Source: Hymenobacter metallilatus (GTDB lineage Bacteria; Bacteroidota; Bacteroidia; Cytophagales; Hymenobacteraceae). Taken from it: a DNA stretch of 64,000 nucleotides. A program made the translations under genes and the position numbers. The stretch is taken from the NCBI RefSeq assembly GCF_003944705.1, contig NZ_RWIS01000014.1, forward strand, positions 89,918 to 153,917, written 5' to 3'. The first letter of the stretch is position 1. Every line of letters begins with the position of its first letter. The notes beneath the pieces were generated by a model, which was not told the DNA's origin, did not search any database, and was given only the letters and a program-made list of their open reading frames with translations. Below, one piece after another: positions 25,578 to 34,080 of this stretch.

Positions 25578-26695
25578 ACGGCCGGGGTGGAAGTGGAAGA
25601 GGAAGCAACGACCGTTTTACCACCGTACCAGCGGCGGCGGAACCAGAAGGCCAGGTTGACCAGCGCAATGAGCGCCGGCACCTCAATCAGCGGCCCAATC
25701 ACGCCGGCGAAGGCCTGGCCCGAGTTCAGGCCGAACACGCCGATGGCCACGGCAATGGCCAGCTCGAAGTTGTTGCCGGTGGCCGTGAAGGCAATGCTGG
25801 CATTCTCGGCGTAGTCGGCCCCCAGCCACTTGCCGGCGGCAAAGCTGAGCACGAACATCACCCCGAAGTAGAGGGCCAGCGGCAGGGCGACGCGCAGCAC
25901 GTCCAGCGGCACCTGCACGATGGTTTCACCCTTCAGACTGAACATGACCACAATGGTGAGCAACAGGGCAATGAGGGTAATGGGGCTGATGGCCGGAATG
26001 AATACCGTGTCATACCACGCATTGCCTTTCAGGCGGCGCAGGATGGTGCGCGAGAGAAAGCCGGCGGCAAAGGGAATGCCCAGGTAGATGAGCACGCTCT
26101 GGGCGATGTCCCAGATGCCAATGTTCACGGCGTAGCCTTTCAGCCCGAAGTAGGGCGGCAGCACCGTGATGAACAGCCAAGCCAGCACCGAGTAGAACAG
26201 CACCTGAAAGATGGAATTCAGGGCCACGAGGCCGGCCGCGTACTCGCGGGAGCCGTCGGCCAGGTCGTTCCACACCAGCACCATGGCAATGCAGCGGGCA
26301 ATGCCGATGAGAATCAGGCCCATCATGTACTCGGGCTTGTCGGGCAGCAGCCAGATAGCTAGCAGGAACATGAGCAGCGGCCCCACTAGCCAGTTCAGCA
26401 CCAGCGAGAGGCCGATGATGCGCGTGTTGTTGAAGACCTTGGGCAACTCCTCGTACTTCACCTTGGCCAGCGGCGGGTACATCATCAGGATCAGGCCGAT
26501 AGCCAGCGGTACGTTCACCGTGCCCACCGAGAAGTAGTTGATGGCCCCGTTGATGCCGGGCACGAAATAGCCCAGGCCCACACCCAGCGCCATGGCCAGG
26601 AATATCCAGAGCGTCAGGCCCCGGTCGAGGCCGGAGAGTTTCTTTTCGGCCAGCACGGCGGGGGCCGGGGGGGTGGGGAGGCTAAGCGGTGGCAT
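25574..26695 (-). CDS. Arsenite efflux transporter ACR3
   Basis: A 373-residue, ten-helix membrane transporter that extrudes arsenite. It starts MPPLSLPTPPAPAVLAEKKL; ATG 26695 is chosen because frames upstream shadow the acetyltransferase gene. The family signature GIARCIAMVLVWNDLADGSR in helix 4 carries the Cys essential in ACR3 proteins, and TATGNNFELAIAVAIGVFG is the conserved later segment. It overlaps the preceding acetyltransferase gene by 14 bases and the following Usp gene by 4. Confidence 0.95.
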   Translation of the reverse strand: MPPLSLPTPPAPAVLAEKKLSGLDRGLTLWIFLAMALGVGLGYFVPGINGAINYFSVGTVNVPLAIGLILMMYPPLAKVKYEELPKVFNNTRIIGLSLVLNWLVGPLLMFLLAIWLLPDKPEYMMGLILIGIARCIAMVLVWNDLADGSREYAAGLVALNSIFQVLFYSVLAWLFITVLPPYFGLKGYAVNIGIWDIAQSVLIYLGIPFAAGFLSRTILRRLKGNAWYDTVFIPAISPITLIALLLTIVVMFSLKGETIVQVPLDVLRVALPLALYFGVMFVLSFAAGKWLGADYAENASIAFTATGNNFELAIAVAIGVFGLNSGQAFAGVIGPLIEVPALIALVNLAFWFRRRWYGGKTVVASSSTSTPAV

Positions 26696-27248
26696 GAACG
26701 GGGGAGGAAAGAAGATAGGAAGGGGCGTCAGGAACGGGACTAGCTTCAACCCCGACCACGGCGCTGCGGCGTTCGAGCAGCACCGTGGAGCGCCAGAGGC
26801 CGTGCTGCTGGCCAATCCGCTCGCGGCGGCCGACTTCGCGGAAGCCGGCCCCCAAGTGAATGCTGATGCTGGTGGTGTTTTCGGGGAAGATGCTGGCCTG
26901 CAGCGTCCAGATGCCATAGGCCTCGGATTCGGTGCTGAGTGCCGCCAGCAGCTCCCGGCCCACGCCCCGCCCCCGGGCATCAGCGGCCACGTACACGCTC
27001 ACCTCGGCCACGCCGCCGTACACGCAGCGGCTCGACACGGGCGAGAGGGCCGCCCAGCCCAATACCCCGCCGCTGCCGCCGTAGCCAGCATCCACGGCCA
27101 CCAGACGGCTGTGGGGCAGGTGGGCATAGTCCCACTCGGCCCAGGTGGGGGCTTCGGTCTGGAACGTGGCTTGGCCCGTGGCCACGCCTTGCTCGTAAAT
27201 ACGGCGCACAGCGGGCCAGTGCGCGGCGGTCATGGAAAGCAGTTGCAT
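26682..27248 (-). CDS. GNAT acetyltransferase, ArsN1-like
   Basis: A 188-residue GNAT-fold enzyme. It resembles phosphinothricin/arsinothricin N-acetyltransferases: RRIYEQGVATGQATFQTEAP near the start, GWAALSPVSSRCVYGGVAEV in the middle, the acetyl-CoA loop ARGRGVGRELLAAL, and LQASIFPENTTSISIHLGAG. Location inside an ars operon favours ArsN1, which detoxifies the organoarsenical arsinothricin; phosphinothricin as substrate is possible. The C-terminus has an extra tail of about 25 residues overlapping the ACR3 start. Confidence 0.87.
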   Translation of the reverse strand: MQLLSMTAAHWPAVRRIYEQGVATGQATFQTEAPTWAEWDYAHLPHSRLVAVDAGYGGSGGVLGWAALSPVSSRCVYGGVAEVSVYVAADARGRGVGRELLAALSTESEAYGIWTLQASIFPENTTSISIHLGAGFREVGRRERIGQQHGLWRSTVLLERRSAVVGVEASPVPDAPSYLLSSPVHATA

Positions 27249-27288
27249 AAAAGAGAATGTGTCGGAGCGGAACGGAGATGGGCGGCAG

Positions 27289-27732
27289 TTAGCGGCGGTT
27301 GAGCAGGTAGGCCCCGGCGACGAGCAGCAGCGCCCCGGCCAGCCGGCTCAGCGTGAGGGGGCTGCGGTTGAGGCCCAGCAACCCCAACTGGTCGAAGAGC
27401 AAGGCGGTGAGCAGCTGGCCGGTCACGACCAGGGCGAAGAGGGAGGCCGCGCCTACGCGCTGCAGCGAGAAGGTGATGGCCGCGATGTAGACCATGCCCA
27501 GTGCCCCGCCCGTCCACTGGTACCAGCGCACGCCCTGCACCGCCGCCAGCGTCGGGAGCGAGGCCTGCGTGCTGACCAGCACCAGCGCGGCGGCCAGCGT
27601 GCCCACCAGGTAGGAGGCGAGCACGGCCCACATCACGCTATGAAGGCCCCCGCGCAGTTGGCTGTTCACGGCCGACTGCGTGGTGAGGGCGGACCCGGCC
27701 AGCACCAGCACGAGGAAAGGGAGATATTTCAT
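27289..27732 (-). CDS. DMT-superfamily (YdcZ/DUF606-like) membrane protein
   Basis: A 147-residue protein of five hydrophobic segments starting MKYLPFLVLVLAGSALTTQS. It contains NSQLRGGLHSVMWAVLASYL and GGALGMVYIAAITFSLQRVG, in line with YdcZ/DUF606 half-size transporters. Such genes are common in arsenic islands of environmental bacteria; the substrate is not known. It lies between the metallophosphoesterase and acetyltransferase genes on the same strand. Confidence 0.85.
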   Translation of the reverse strand: MKYLPFLVLVLAGSALTTQSAVNSQLRGGLHSVMWAVLASYLVGTLAAALVLVSTQASLPTLAAVQGVRWYQWTGGALGMVYIAAITFSLQRVGAASLFALVVTGQLLTALLFDQLGLLGLNRSPLTLSRLAGALLLVAGAYLLNRR

Positions 27733-27764
27733 GGTGGAAACGACCGGGCAGCGAGTGCGCGGCC

Positions 27765-28538
27765 CTAGTAGGCCTTGCGCAGCATGTCGGCGTACTCGTT
27801 GGGCAGCGGCGAGGCTTCTACTGCCTGCGCCGCTTTCTCCACGTCGTATTCCACCCGAATCAGTTCCGAGCGTACGCTGTTGGGGTCGGTAAGCGTGGTG
27901 TTCTCGTCCAGGTGCAGCAGCTGGTAGGCGGCGCGGGGGTCGCCGTCCTTGGGCTTGCCCACCGAGCCGATGTTGAGGGCGTGCCGGTAGCGGGTTTCGC
28001 CCTCCACCTCGTAGGCGAAGGTGCGGTGGTAGGGCTTGTGGGTGTGGCCGAACAGCATGATGTCGGCGTTAGCATCCTGCAACACCCGCAGGAAGCTGGC
28101 TTCGGGCCGGTCCTCAAACAGGTACTCGTTGATTTTGCGCGGTGAGCCGTGCACCATCAGCAGGCTGAGCGTGCAGGGCTCCTCCTGAAACTCCAGGCGC
28201 ATGTGCTTGGGCAGCAGGCGCAGGTAGCGCCGCTCGTCGTCGCCCACGACGTGGTTGGTGTAGGCGATGCTTTGCGCGCCCAGGTCTTTTTCCGTGTCGG
28301 TTTTGTAGGCGCAGCCGCAGTTGCTGCTGGCCAGCCCGATGCCCTGGTCGTAATTGCCGGCCAGCGTGGGGATGCCCCGGCGGCGTACCTCGTTCACCAC
28401 TTCGTTGGGCCAGGGCGCGTAGCCCACCAAGTCACCCAAGCAGAAAATCATGTCCGGGCGGCGCTGCTCCATATCGGCCAGCGCTGCTTCGAGGGCCGGC
28501 AGGTTGCCGTGCACGTCGGAGAAAAAGGCAATCGTCAT
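27765..28538 (-). CDS. Calcineurin-like metallophosphoesterase
   Basis: A 257-residue YfcE/MJ0936-type phosphoesterase. It starts MTIAFFSDVHGNLPALEAAL (motif DxH), continues with FCLGDLVGYAPWPNEVV (GDxxxY), LAGNYDQGIG (GNxD), MVHGSPRKINEY and MLFGHTHKPYHR (GHTH), giving the full two-metal site. A cysteine pair in SSNCGCAYKT is unusual for this fold and may bind metal or arsenic. The longer N-terminal reading is a weak extension and is ignored. It sits in the ars operon, where its substrate is unknown. Confidence 0.9.
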   Translation of the reverse strand: MTIAFFSDVHGNLPALEAALADMEQRRPDMIFCLGDLVGYAPWPNEVVNEVRRRGIPTLAGNYDQGIGLASSNCGCAYKTDTEKDLGAQSIAYTNHVVGDDERRYLRLLPKHMRLEFQEEPCTLSLLMVHGSPRKINEYLFEDRPEASFLRVLQDANADIMLFGHTHKPYHRTFAYEVEGETRYRHALNIGSVGKPKDGDPRAAYQLLHLDENTTLTDPNSVRSELIRVEYDVEKAAQAVEASPLPNEYADMLRKAY

Positions 28539-28610
28539 CAGAAGTAAAACAGAGTGGAGGAAGGAAAAAGCAAAACGGCGCAACCCGGGAGGGCTGCGCC
28601 GTTTGTCAGT

Positions 28611-29075
28611 CTAGCAGCACCCGCCGCCCGGCGTGCAGCCGCCAGCCGTTTGCACCTGAGGCAGGACAATTTGCTGAGCCGCCGGAATGCCGCAGGCATC
28701 CTGAGCCAGGCAAGCCGTTTGCTTGGCCGTGAGCACGAAATCGGTGCCGTCGAAGGTCAAACCGAACTTGCCGATGGTGGCCTGCTGGTACTCCACCTCA
28801 ATGCCCAGGTCTTCGGTGCCCAGGATTTTCTCCGACAGGTTGAGGATGTGCAGGAATTTCTGGGGAGCCAACCGGTGGTCGTAGTCGCCGGCCTCCCAGA
28901 GCTGGAAGTTGGCGACCTGCTCCTGGCGCTCCACGCCGCCGCAGTCGATGAAGTGCTTGCTCACCAAGCCCACTTCCGTAACGTGGAAGTGCGCGGGCAG
29001 GTACTCGCCCGTGGGCAAACGGAAATTGACGGCTTCCACTTCGGCCAAAGCCTGCTTGATTTCAGAGATTTTCAT
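28611..29075 (-). CDS. DUF6428-like protein with Cys-rich tail
   Basis: A 154-residue soluble protein starting MKISEIKQALAEVEAVNFRL. Its core (FHVTEVGLVSKHFIDCGGVE, WEAGDYDHRLAPQKFLHILN, GLTFDGTDFVLTAKQTACLA) fits a family often found next to ArsR in Bacteroidota ars operons. The C-terminus is GGCTPGGGCC, and other cysteines occur at DCGG and TACLAQDACG: six or more thiols well placed to bind arsenite. It may be an arsenic carrier or sensor; that role is inferred. Confidence 0.78.
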   Translation of the reverse strand: MKISEIKQALAEVEAVNFRLPTGEYLPAHFHVTEVGLVSKHFIDCGGVERQEQVANFQLWEAGDYDHRLAPQKFLHILNLSEKILGTEDLGIEVEYQQATIGKFGLTFDGTDFVLTAKQTACLAQDACGIPAAQQIVLPQVQTAGGCTPGGGCC

Positions 29076-29115
29076 GGCGTTACGTGTTGATAAGAGGATG
29101 AAAAAGGGATGGGGC

Positions 29116-29466
29116 CTAGCAGGCGCAGGCATCGTCGGGGCCGCAGGCCGCGCCGCTGGTGGCTTCTAGGAAAAAGGCCGTGAACTGCTGGTGGACCCGT
29201 TGCAGCAGCTCGGTGTTGAGGCAGTAGCAGACGGTGAGGCCGTCGATTTCACCGCGTATCAGATCCAGGGCTTTCAGCTCCTGCAGGTGCTGGGAAACGG
29301 CGGTGCGGGAGAGCGGCAACTCAGCGGCGATATCACCCGATATGCAGGTCTGCTTGCTGGCCAGCAGCTGAATGATGGCCACTCGCGCCGGGTGGGCCAG
29401 GGCCTTGGCCACGCGGGACAAGTGCTGCTGCTCTTCGGTAAAGGCGGCGGTTTTAGCGTAGGTCAT
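29116..29466 (-). CDS. arsR: ArsR-family transcriptional repressor
   Basis: A 116-residue winged-helix repressor. The recognition helix region is ELPLSRTAVSQHLQELKALD, followed by the wing GEIDGLTVCYCLN. Cysteines lie at residue 41 (TCIS), at 80 and 82 (CYC) and in the tail (CGPDDACAC), giving candidate arsenite sites unlike the classic helix-3 CVCDL. It should repress the ars operon and release on arsenite. A palindrome overlapping the promoter at 29765-29785 is the likely operator. It overlaps the small upstream gene by 14 bases. Confidence 0.93.
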   Translation of the reverse strand: MTYAKTAAFTEEQQHLSRVAKALAHPARVAIIQLLASKQTCISGDIAAELPLSRTAVSQHLQELKALDLIRGEIDGLTVCYCLNTELLQRVHQQFTAFFLEATSGAACGPDDACAC

Positions 29467-29728
29467 GGGAGGAAGCCGGAAGTGGTTCGGGGGAAGTAGA
29501 AGGCACTGCCGTCGCCGTCAGCAGTTGGGTAAGCAGGGTTTCGGCACGTTGGTATGCGCGCTGCTCAGCTGCTTTGAGCCGCTGCTCGTCGCCCCCGCCC
29601 GGCAGGCCGTTGTAGCCGCCTTGTGTTTGCAGGCGCAGGCTTTCCAGCACCAGGCATTCGGTGCGCAGTACCCGTTCGAGCACGACGCGCAGCAACGGAT
29701 GAACCGGCGTATCAGGGGAGGAAGACAT
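29453..29728 (-). CDS. Small hypothetical protein, first gene of ars operon
   Basis: A 91-residue protein starting MSSSPDTPVHPLLRVVLERV. Residues 12-65 are strongly helical (LRTECLVLESLRLQTQG, LKAAEQRAYQRAETLLTQLL), with one Cys near the N-terminus and a Ser/Pro/Thr tail. It begins 31 bases downstream of the TATATTTG promoter box and overlaps the arsR start. No family recognised. Confidence 0.65.
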   Translation of the reverse strand: MSSSPDTPVHPLLRVVLERVLRTECLVLESLRLQTQGGYNGLPGGGDEQRLKAAEQRAYQRAETLLTQLLTATAVPSTSPEPLPASSHDLR

Positions 29729-29759
29729 AGCAGCAGGTAGCCAAGCAGGAAGTATGTCG

Positions 29760-29767
29760 CAAATATA
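29760..29767 (-). promoter_or_regulatory. -7 promoter box of the ars operon
   Basis: TATATTTG on the minus strand fits TAnnTTTG and lies 31 bases before the first ATG of the ars operon. It adjoins and slightly overlaps the palindrome at 29765-29785. Confidence 0.65.
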
Positions 29768-29785
29768 CGACATTGCATGACGTAT
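29765..29785. promoter_or_regulatory. Candidate ArsR operator
   Basis: The 21-base near-palindrome reads ATACGACATT-G-CATGACGTAT; outer five bases and the CAT/ATG pair are exact inverted repeats. It overlaps the -7 box of the ars operon, where repressor binding would block RNA polymerase. Confidence 0.5.
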
Positions 29786-29814
29786 GTTTACGTCGCACCT
29801 ACTTTCTTCTTCGT

Positions 29815-32800
29815 ATGCCGGTAGAATTTCTGAGTGACGAGCAAGCCGCTCGCTACGGACGCTTCTTTGCCGACCCCAGCCCCGAGCAGTTGGCCCGTTT
29901 CTTTTACCTGAGCCCGGATGATCGGGCATTCGTGGCCCGGCGACGACGCCGGCCCAACCAGCTCGGCTGTGCCGTGCAACTTGGCACCCTACGCTATTTG
30001 GGGACCTTCCTGCCTGAACCTACCCAGGTGCCGGCCGTTGTCGTGGAGACGCTGGCCGCACAGTTACAGGTCGACCCCACCGAGTGGACAGCGTACGGTA
30101 AGCGCGTCAGCACATGGTACGAACACCAGACGGCGGTGCTGGCCTACCTGCACTATGTCCCCTTCGAAGCCGCACAGGCGTTTCGACTTACACGCTGGCT
30201 CTACGCACAGGTCACCACCAGCACCGTACGCCCCAGCGTGTTGTTTGACCTGGCCACCGCCCACCTGGTCGCCCTACGCGTGGTACTGCCCGGCGTCACG
30301 GTGCTGGCCCGCCTCATTGCGCGGGTGCGTGAGCGCACTGGTCGTCATATCTACCGCCAGGTGGTTGCACGGTTGAATGCGACGCAACAGAACGCCCTGG
30401 AGACCTTGCTCGTGGTATTGCCCGGCGGGCGGCTCACCCTCTTGGAAGTATTGCGCACGTCCCCTACCCGCGTTTCCGCCCCCGCGCTGGTCGCCGCGCT
30501 ACAACGGCTGGACCAGATTCGCGCCCTCGGTGTCGGCGACGTGCCCCTGAGCGACCTGCCGGAAGCCCGCCTGGCGCGCATGGCCCGGCACGCGCAGCTG
30601 GCCTGGGCCCAGCCGCTTTTGCGCATGGGGACGGAACGCCGGGTCGCCACATTGCTGGCTTTCGTGCAGGCGCTGGAACGCACCGCTACCGATGACATTC
30701 TGGAATTGTTTGACGGGCTGATGAGTGCATTGGCCCTGCGCGGGGAGGCGAAACGGCGGCGCGAGCGGCTGCGCTCCCTCAAAGACCTGGACGAGGCCGC
30801 GCTGCTATTACAACAGGCCGTGCGCATCCTGCTGGACGAGACGGTACCTGATGCGGCCCTGCGGCAGCGGGTACTCAGCACCCTGGGCGAAACCGCGCTC
30901 CGGGAGGCGGCCGATGCCGTGCAGGACCTGGCCAGCAGCGAGGACGACCCGATGCTCCAGGTGCTGGCCGGCAGCTACGCCACGGTTCGCCGCTTTTTGC
31001 CCGCACTGCTCGGCGGCCTGGTCTTCGAGGGCTCTCCGTCGGCCAAGTCCTTGCTTGATGCCTGGCACTTTTTACAGCAGCAAGAGCAGCCCGGTCGGGG
31101 CCGGCCTAAATGGGCCACCGCCCCCGTGGCGGTTATTCCGAAAAGCTGGGCCCTGCGCGTCTTTCCCGGCAAAGGGGACGTCAACCCGCATGCGTACACG
31201 CTGTGCGTGCTGGACCGGCTGCACCAGGCCCTGCGCCGCCGAGAAGTCTTCGTGCCGCGCAGCGAACGGTTTGGCGACCCACGCGCCGAATTGCTCCGGG
31301 GCGAGGCCTGGGCGGAGGCGCGGGATTCGGTGGCCCGTGCCCTGGACCGCTCCATCGACCCCGCCGTAGAATTGGCCCGCCTGCAACAGCAACTGCATGC
31401 CGCCTATACCGAAGTAAGCGCTAACCTGGCCCGGAATACGGCCCTGCAACTGCTGCAGATCGACGGTCAACCGTCCATTACCTTGACTCCGCTGGCGGCC
31501 CAGCAGGAGCTGGCCAGCCTGACGCGCCTACGCGAACAGCTGGCGGAGAAGTTGCCCCCGGTCGAGTTGGCCGCTCTTCTGCTGGAAGTGGAGGCCTTCA
31601 CCGGCTTTGCCAGCGCCTTTACGCACGTGGCCGACGGGCAAACCGCTGCGACCGACCTGCCCTTGAGCATCTGCGCCGTACTGCTGGCCCAGGCCTGCAA
31701 CATCGGGCTGAAAACGGTGGCGCGGGCCGATGTGCCCGCCCTGACGCTGCCCCGCCTCTCGTGGGTACAGCAAAACTACCTGCGCGCCGAAACCCTGACG
31801 GCGGCCAATGCCCGGCTGGTGGACGGCCAAGCCCAGTTGCCCCTGGCCCAGGCCTGGGGCGGCGGGGAGGTGGCCTCCGCCGATGGGATGCGCTTCGTCG
31901 TGCCCGTGCGCACCATCTACGCGGGCTGGAACAGCAAGTACTTCGCCTCCCAGCGGGGGGTTACCTATTATAATTTCACCAGCAACCAGTTCTCGGGCAT
32001 CCACGGCATTGTCATTCCCGGCACGCTGCGCGACTCCTTGTTTATTCTGGCTGGGCTGCTGGAACAACAAACCAGCCTGGACCCCCGCGAAATTATGGCC
32101 GATACGCACGGTTTCAGCGAAGTAGTATTCGGGCTCTTTTCGCTGCTGGGCTTCCGCTTCAGCCCCCGGCTGGCCGATCTGCCGGACCAGCGGTTCTGGC
32201 GTCTCCATAAAGAGGATGACTATGGTCCGCTCAACGAGTTGAGTCGTCACGTCATCAATGCCCGGCTCATTTCGGAGCACTGGGACGATATGCTCCGGCT
32301 GGCTGGTTCGCTCAAATTGGGTAAGGTCAAGGCTACGGCCGTCATGCGCACCCTGCAACGGGCCGGCTCCCTCTCGGGTCTGGGGCGGGCGGTGGCCGAG
32401 CTGGGGCGGGTGGAGAAAACCCTCTACCTGCTGGCCTATGTGCACGATGAGGCGTACCGGCGGCGTATTCTGGTGCAACTCAACCGGGGTGAAGGTCGGC
32501 ACGCGCTGGCCCGGGCCGTCTTTCACGGCAAGAAGGGCGAGCTGCGCCAACGCTACCGGGAGGGCATGGAGGACCAGTTGGGAGCCTTGGGCCTGGTGGT
32601 GAATGCGTTGGTGCTATGGAACACGCGGTATTTGCAGCAAGCCCTACAAGAGTGGCCAGCAACGGAAGCGGCCCTACTACCGGACGATGTGGCGCGCCTG
32701 TCGCCCCTGTTGCACGAGCACGTCAATATGTTGGGCCGCTACGATTTTACGCTGCCCGAAAGCATTGCGGCGGGGCAGTTGCGCCCGTTGCGCAACCCCG

Positions 32801-32835
32801 AAAACTGGCAGGAGCGGTTTGTTCCTGTAGAATAA
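29815..32835 (+). mobile_element. tnpA: Tn3-family transposase (TnpA), element 1
   Basis: A 1006-residue DDE transposase of normal Tn3 length. ATG 29815 begins MPVEFLSDEQAARYGRFFAD, the usual Tn3 N-terminal domain start; a longer reading upstream is rejected. The catalytic part shows IMADTHGFSEVVFGLFSLLG and LADLPDQRFWRLHKEDDYGP, followed by the helical HVINARLISEHWDDMLRLAG and VFHGKKGELRQRYREGMEDQ segment with the late Glu. It is convergent with its resolvase. The left end of the element is not visible: arsenic genes begin 86 bases upstream. The right inverted repeat is at 34043-34080. Confidence 0.95.
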
Positions 32836-32864
32836 CGGAGCGGATAGCAGACCGACCGGAGTCA

Positions 32865-33434
32865 CTACACCAGGTATTTGTGCATCGTCGCCACGGGGAC
32901 GCCGGTCGCCACTTGAATCTTTTTAAAGCTTAGGCCCGTGCTGCGCAGCCGGCGTAATTCGGCAATCATCTCCGGAGCCAGGGCGGGGCGGCCCGGTTTT
33001 TTGCTGCTCCGCGCCTGCCCGGTTTTAATGCGCTCCGAAAAACGTACCCGTTCCTGCTTGGCAATGGCGGCCAGAAAGCCAATGATGGCATCCCGGAATA
33101 AACCCGTGCTGTCCAGGTACTGCTCGGTGAAAGACTTGAACTGCACCCCGACGGCGGTGAGCCGCTGCAGGTGATTGAGCGTCTCGGTTACGCCCTCGCG
33201 GCTAAAGCGGTCCAGCGCCCAGAATAGCACTACATCAAAACGGCGCTGGTGCGCATCCACGAACAATTGTTGGAACTGGGGACGTTCTGCGTTGCCGCCG
33301 CTTTCCTGATCCGTGTACTCCTTATAAATAGCGTAGCCCAGCCGCTGCGCGAAGTCCCGCAGTTCCCGTAGCTGGTTTTCGTTAGTCTGCCCTTTGTCCT
33401 TAGTACTGACACGGGCGTAAATCGCGGCCCTCAT
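32865..33434 (-). CDS. Serine resolvase/recombinase (TnpR) of Tn3 element 1
   Basis: A 189-residue small serine recombinase. MRAAIYARVSTKDKGQTNEN contains the active-site Ser (about residue 10), followed by DQESGGNAERPQFQQLF and FWALDRFSREG. The long E helix (LAAIAKQERVRFSERIKTGQ) leads to a Hin-like HTH (LRSTGLSFKKIQVATGVPV). It resolves cointegrates made by the transposase. It converges on tnpA with 29 bases between the stop codons, and its start overlaps the stop of the passenger gene (ATGA). Confidence 0.93.
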   Translation of the reverse strand: MRAAIYARVSTKDKGQTNENQLRELRDFAQRLGYAIYKEYTDQESGGNAERPQFQQLFVDAHQRRFDVVLFWALDRFSREGVTETLNHLQRLTAVGVQFKSFTEQYLDSTGLFRDAIIGFLAAIAKQERVRFSERIKTGQARSSKKPGRPALAPEMIAELRRLRSTGLSFKKIQVATGVPVATMHKYLV

Positions 33435-33856
33435 CGGTCTTTGCAGGTGTTCTGTACGTGTTCACGCCATGTTACGGGCGGCCCATGCATACGATCGGAC
33501 ACCTTCCTAAATCCATCGGCACTCAGCATGCCAACAAGTTCTGCCAGCTCATACACCTTTTGCAGTGGCTGATTGACAAAGTACGACCCCTTTTTTTCGT
33601 GGAAACCAAACGAAAACCCTGCTTCGAAATGCGTAGGGGCCATTTCAATATTACCGTAGCCTGCTGAAGTCGTGAGCATGACGCCAACACAATATTCTCC
33701 CTCAATGGCAATCACGGCGAAACGATGACAATGCTCTCTGAGCTTGTCTTCACAGTTCATAATCCTTTTACCTCCCTTAGGATAGATGGCATCAGGATGA
33801 AATTTATAGATACCTCGCACGACACGCTCGGTAGTGTATAGGCGTTGAATACTCAT
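33431..33856 (-). CDS. Passenger gene of Tn3 element 1, unknown function
   Basis: A 141-residue protein beginning MSIQRLYTTERVVRGIYKFH. GC content is clearly lower than in surrounding genes, a sign of different origin. It has Cys in IMNCEDKLREHCHRFAV and EYCVGVML, and a middle with FGFHEKKGSYFVNQPLQKV. A TAGTTTTG box (33860-33867) lies just before the ATG, so the transcript may be nearly leaderless. It overlaps the resolvase start by 4 bases. No known family; a regulator or toxin-like passenger is possible but unsupported. Confidence 0.65.
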   Translation of the reverse strand: MSIQRLYTTERVVRGIYKFHPDAIYPKGGKRIMNCEDKLREHCHRFAVIAIEGEYCVGVMLTTSAGYGNIEMAPTHFEAGFSFGFHEKKGSYFVNQPLQKVYELAELVGMLSADGFRKVSDRMHGPPVTWREHVQNTCKDR

Positions 33857-33901
33857 TCGCAAAACTACTGTTTCTCGAATGAGTTTGCCACCCGCCTTCT
33901 C

Positions 33902-33921
33902 CGCCCCGAGAGGGGCGTTTT
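33902..33921 (+). terminator. Short hairpin with T-run inside Tn3 element 1
   Basis: CGCCCC-GAGA-GGGGCG followed by TTTT. It could end a plus-strand transcript or shield the passenger gene promoter. The rest of 33863-34042 has no gene. Confidence 0.55.
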
Positions 33922-34042
33922 AGCGGATTGTTTTCGGGAGGGTTTTTCGAACGCTTTTTCCGAGCCCGACTCAGGGTGATTTTCGAGATGCTCCCGACTG
34001 CTCTTAAGATCTTTTTTCAGAACATCTGAAATGTCATATGCT

Positions 34043-34080
34043 CTTAGCGGGAATTTCTGTTCTTACTCTAGTGCTACCCC
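34043..34080 (-). repeat. Right terminal inverted repeat of Tn3 element 1
   Basis: Read inward on the minus strand the 38 bases begin GGGGTAGCAC and end CCCGCTAAG. Length 38, GGGG start and TAAG end are the standard Tn3-family format. Immediately beyond it, at 34081, homology of the truncated kinase to its full-length paralogue starts. A matching left repeat was not found in the window. Confidence 0.82.
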
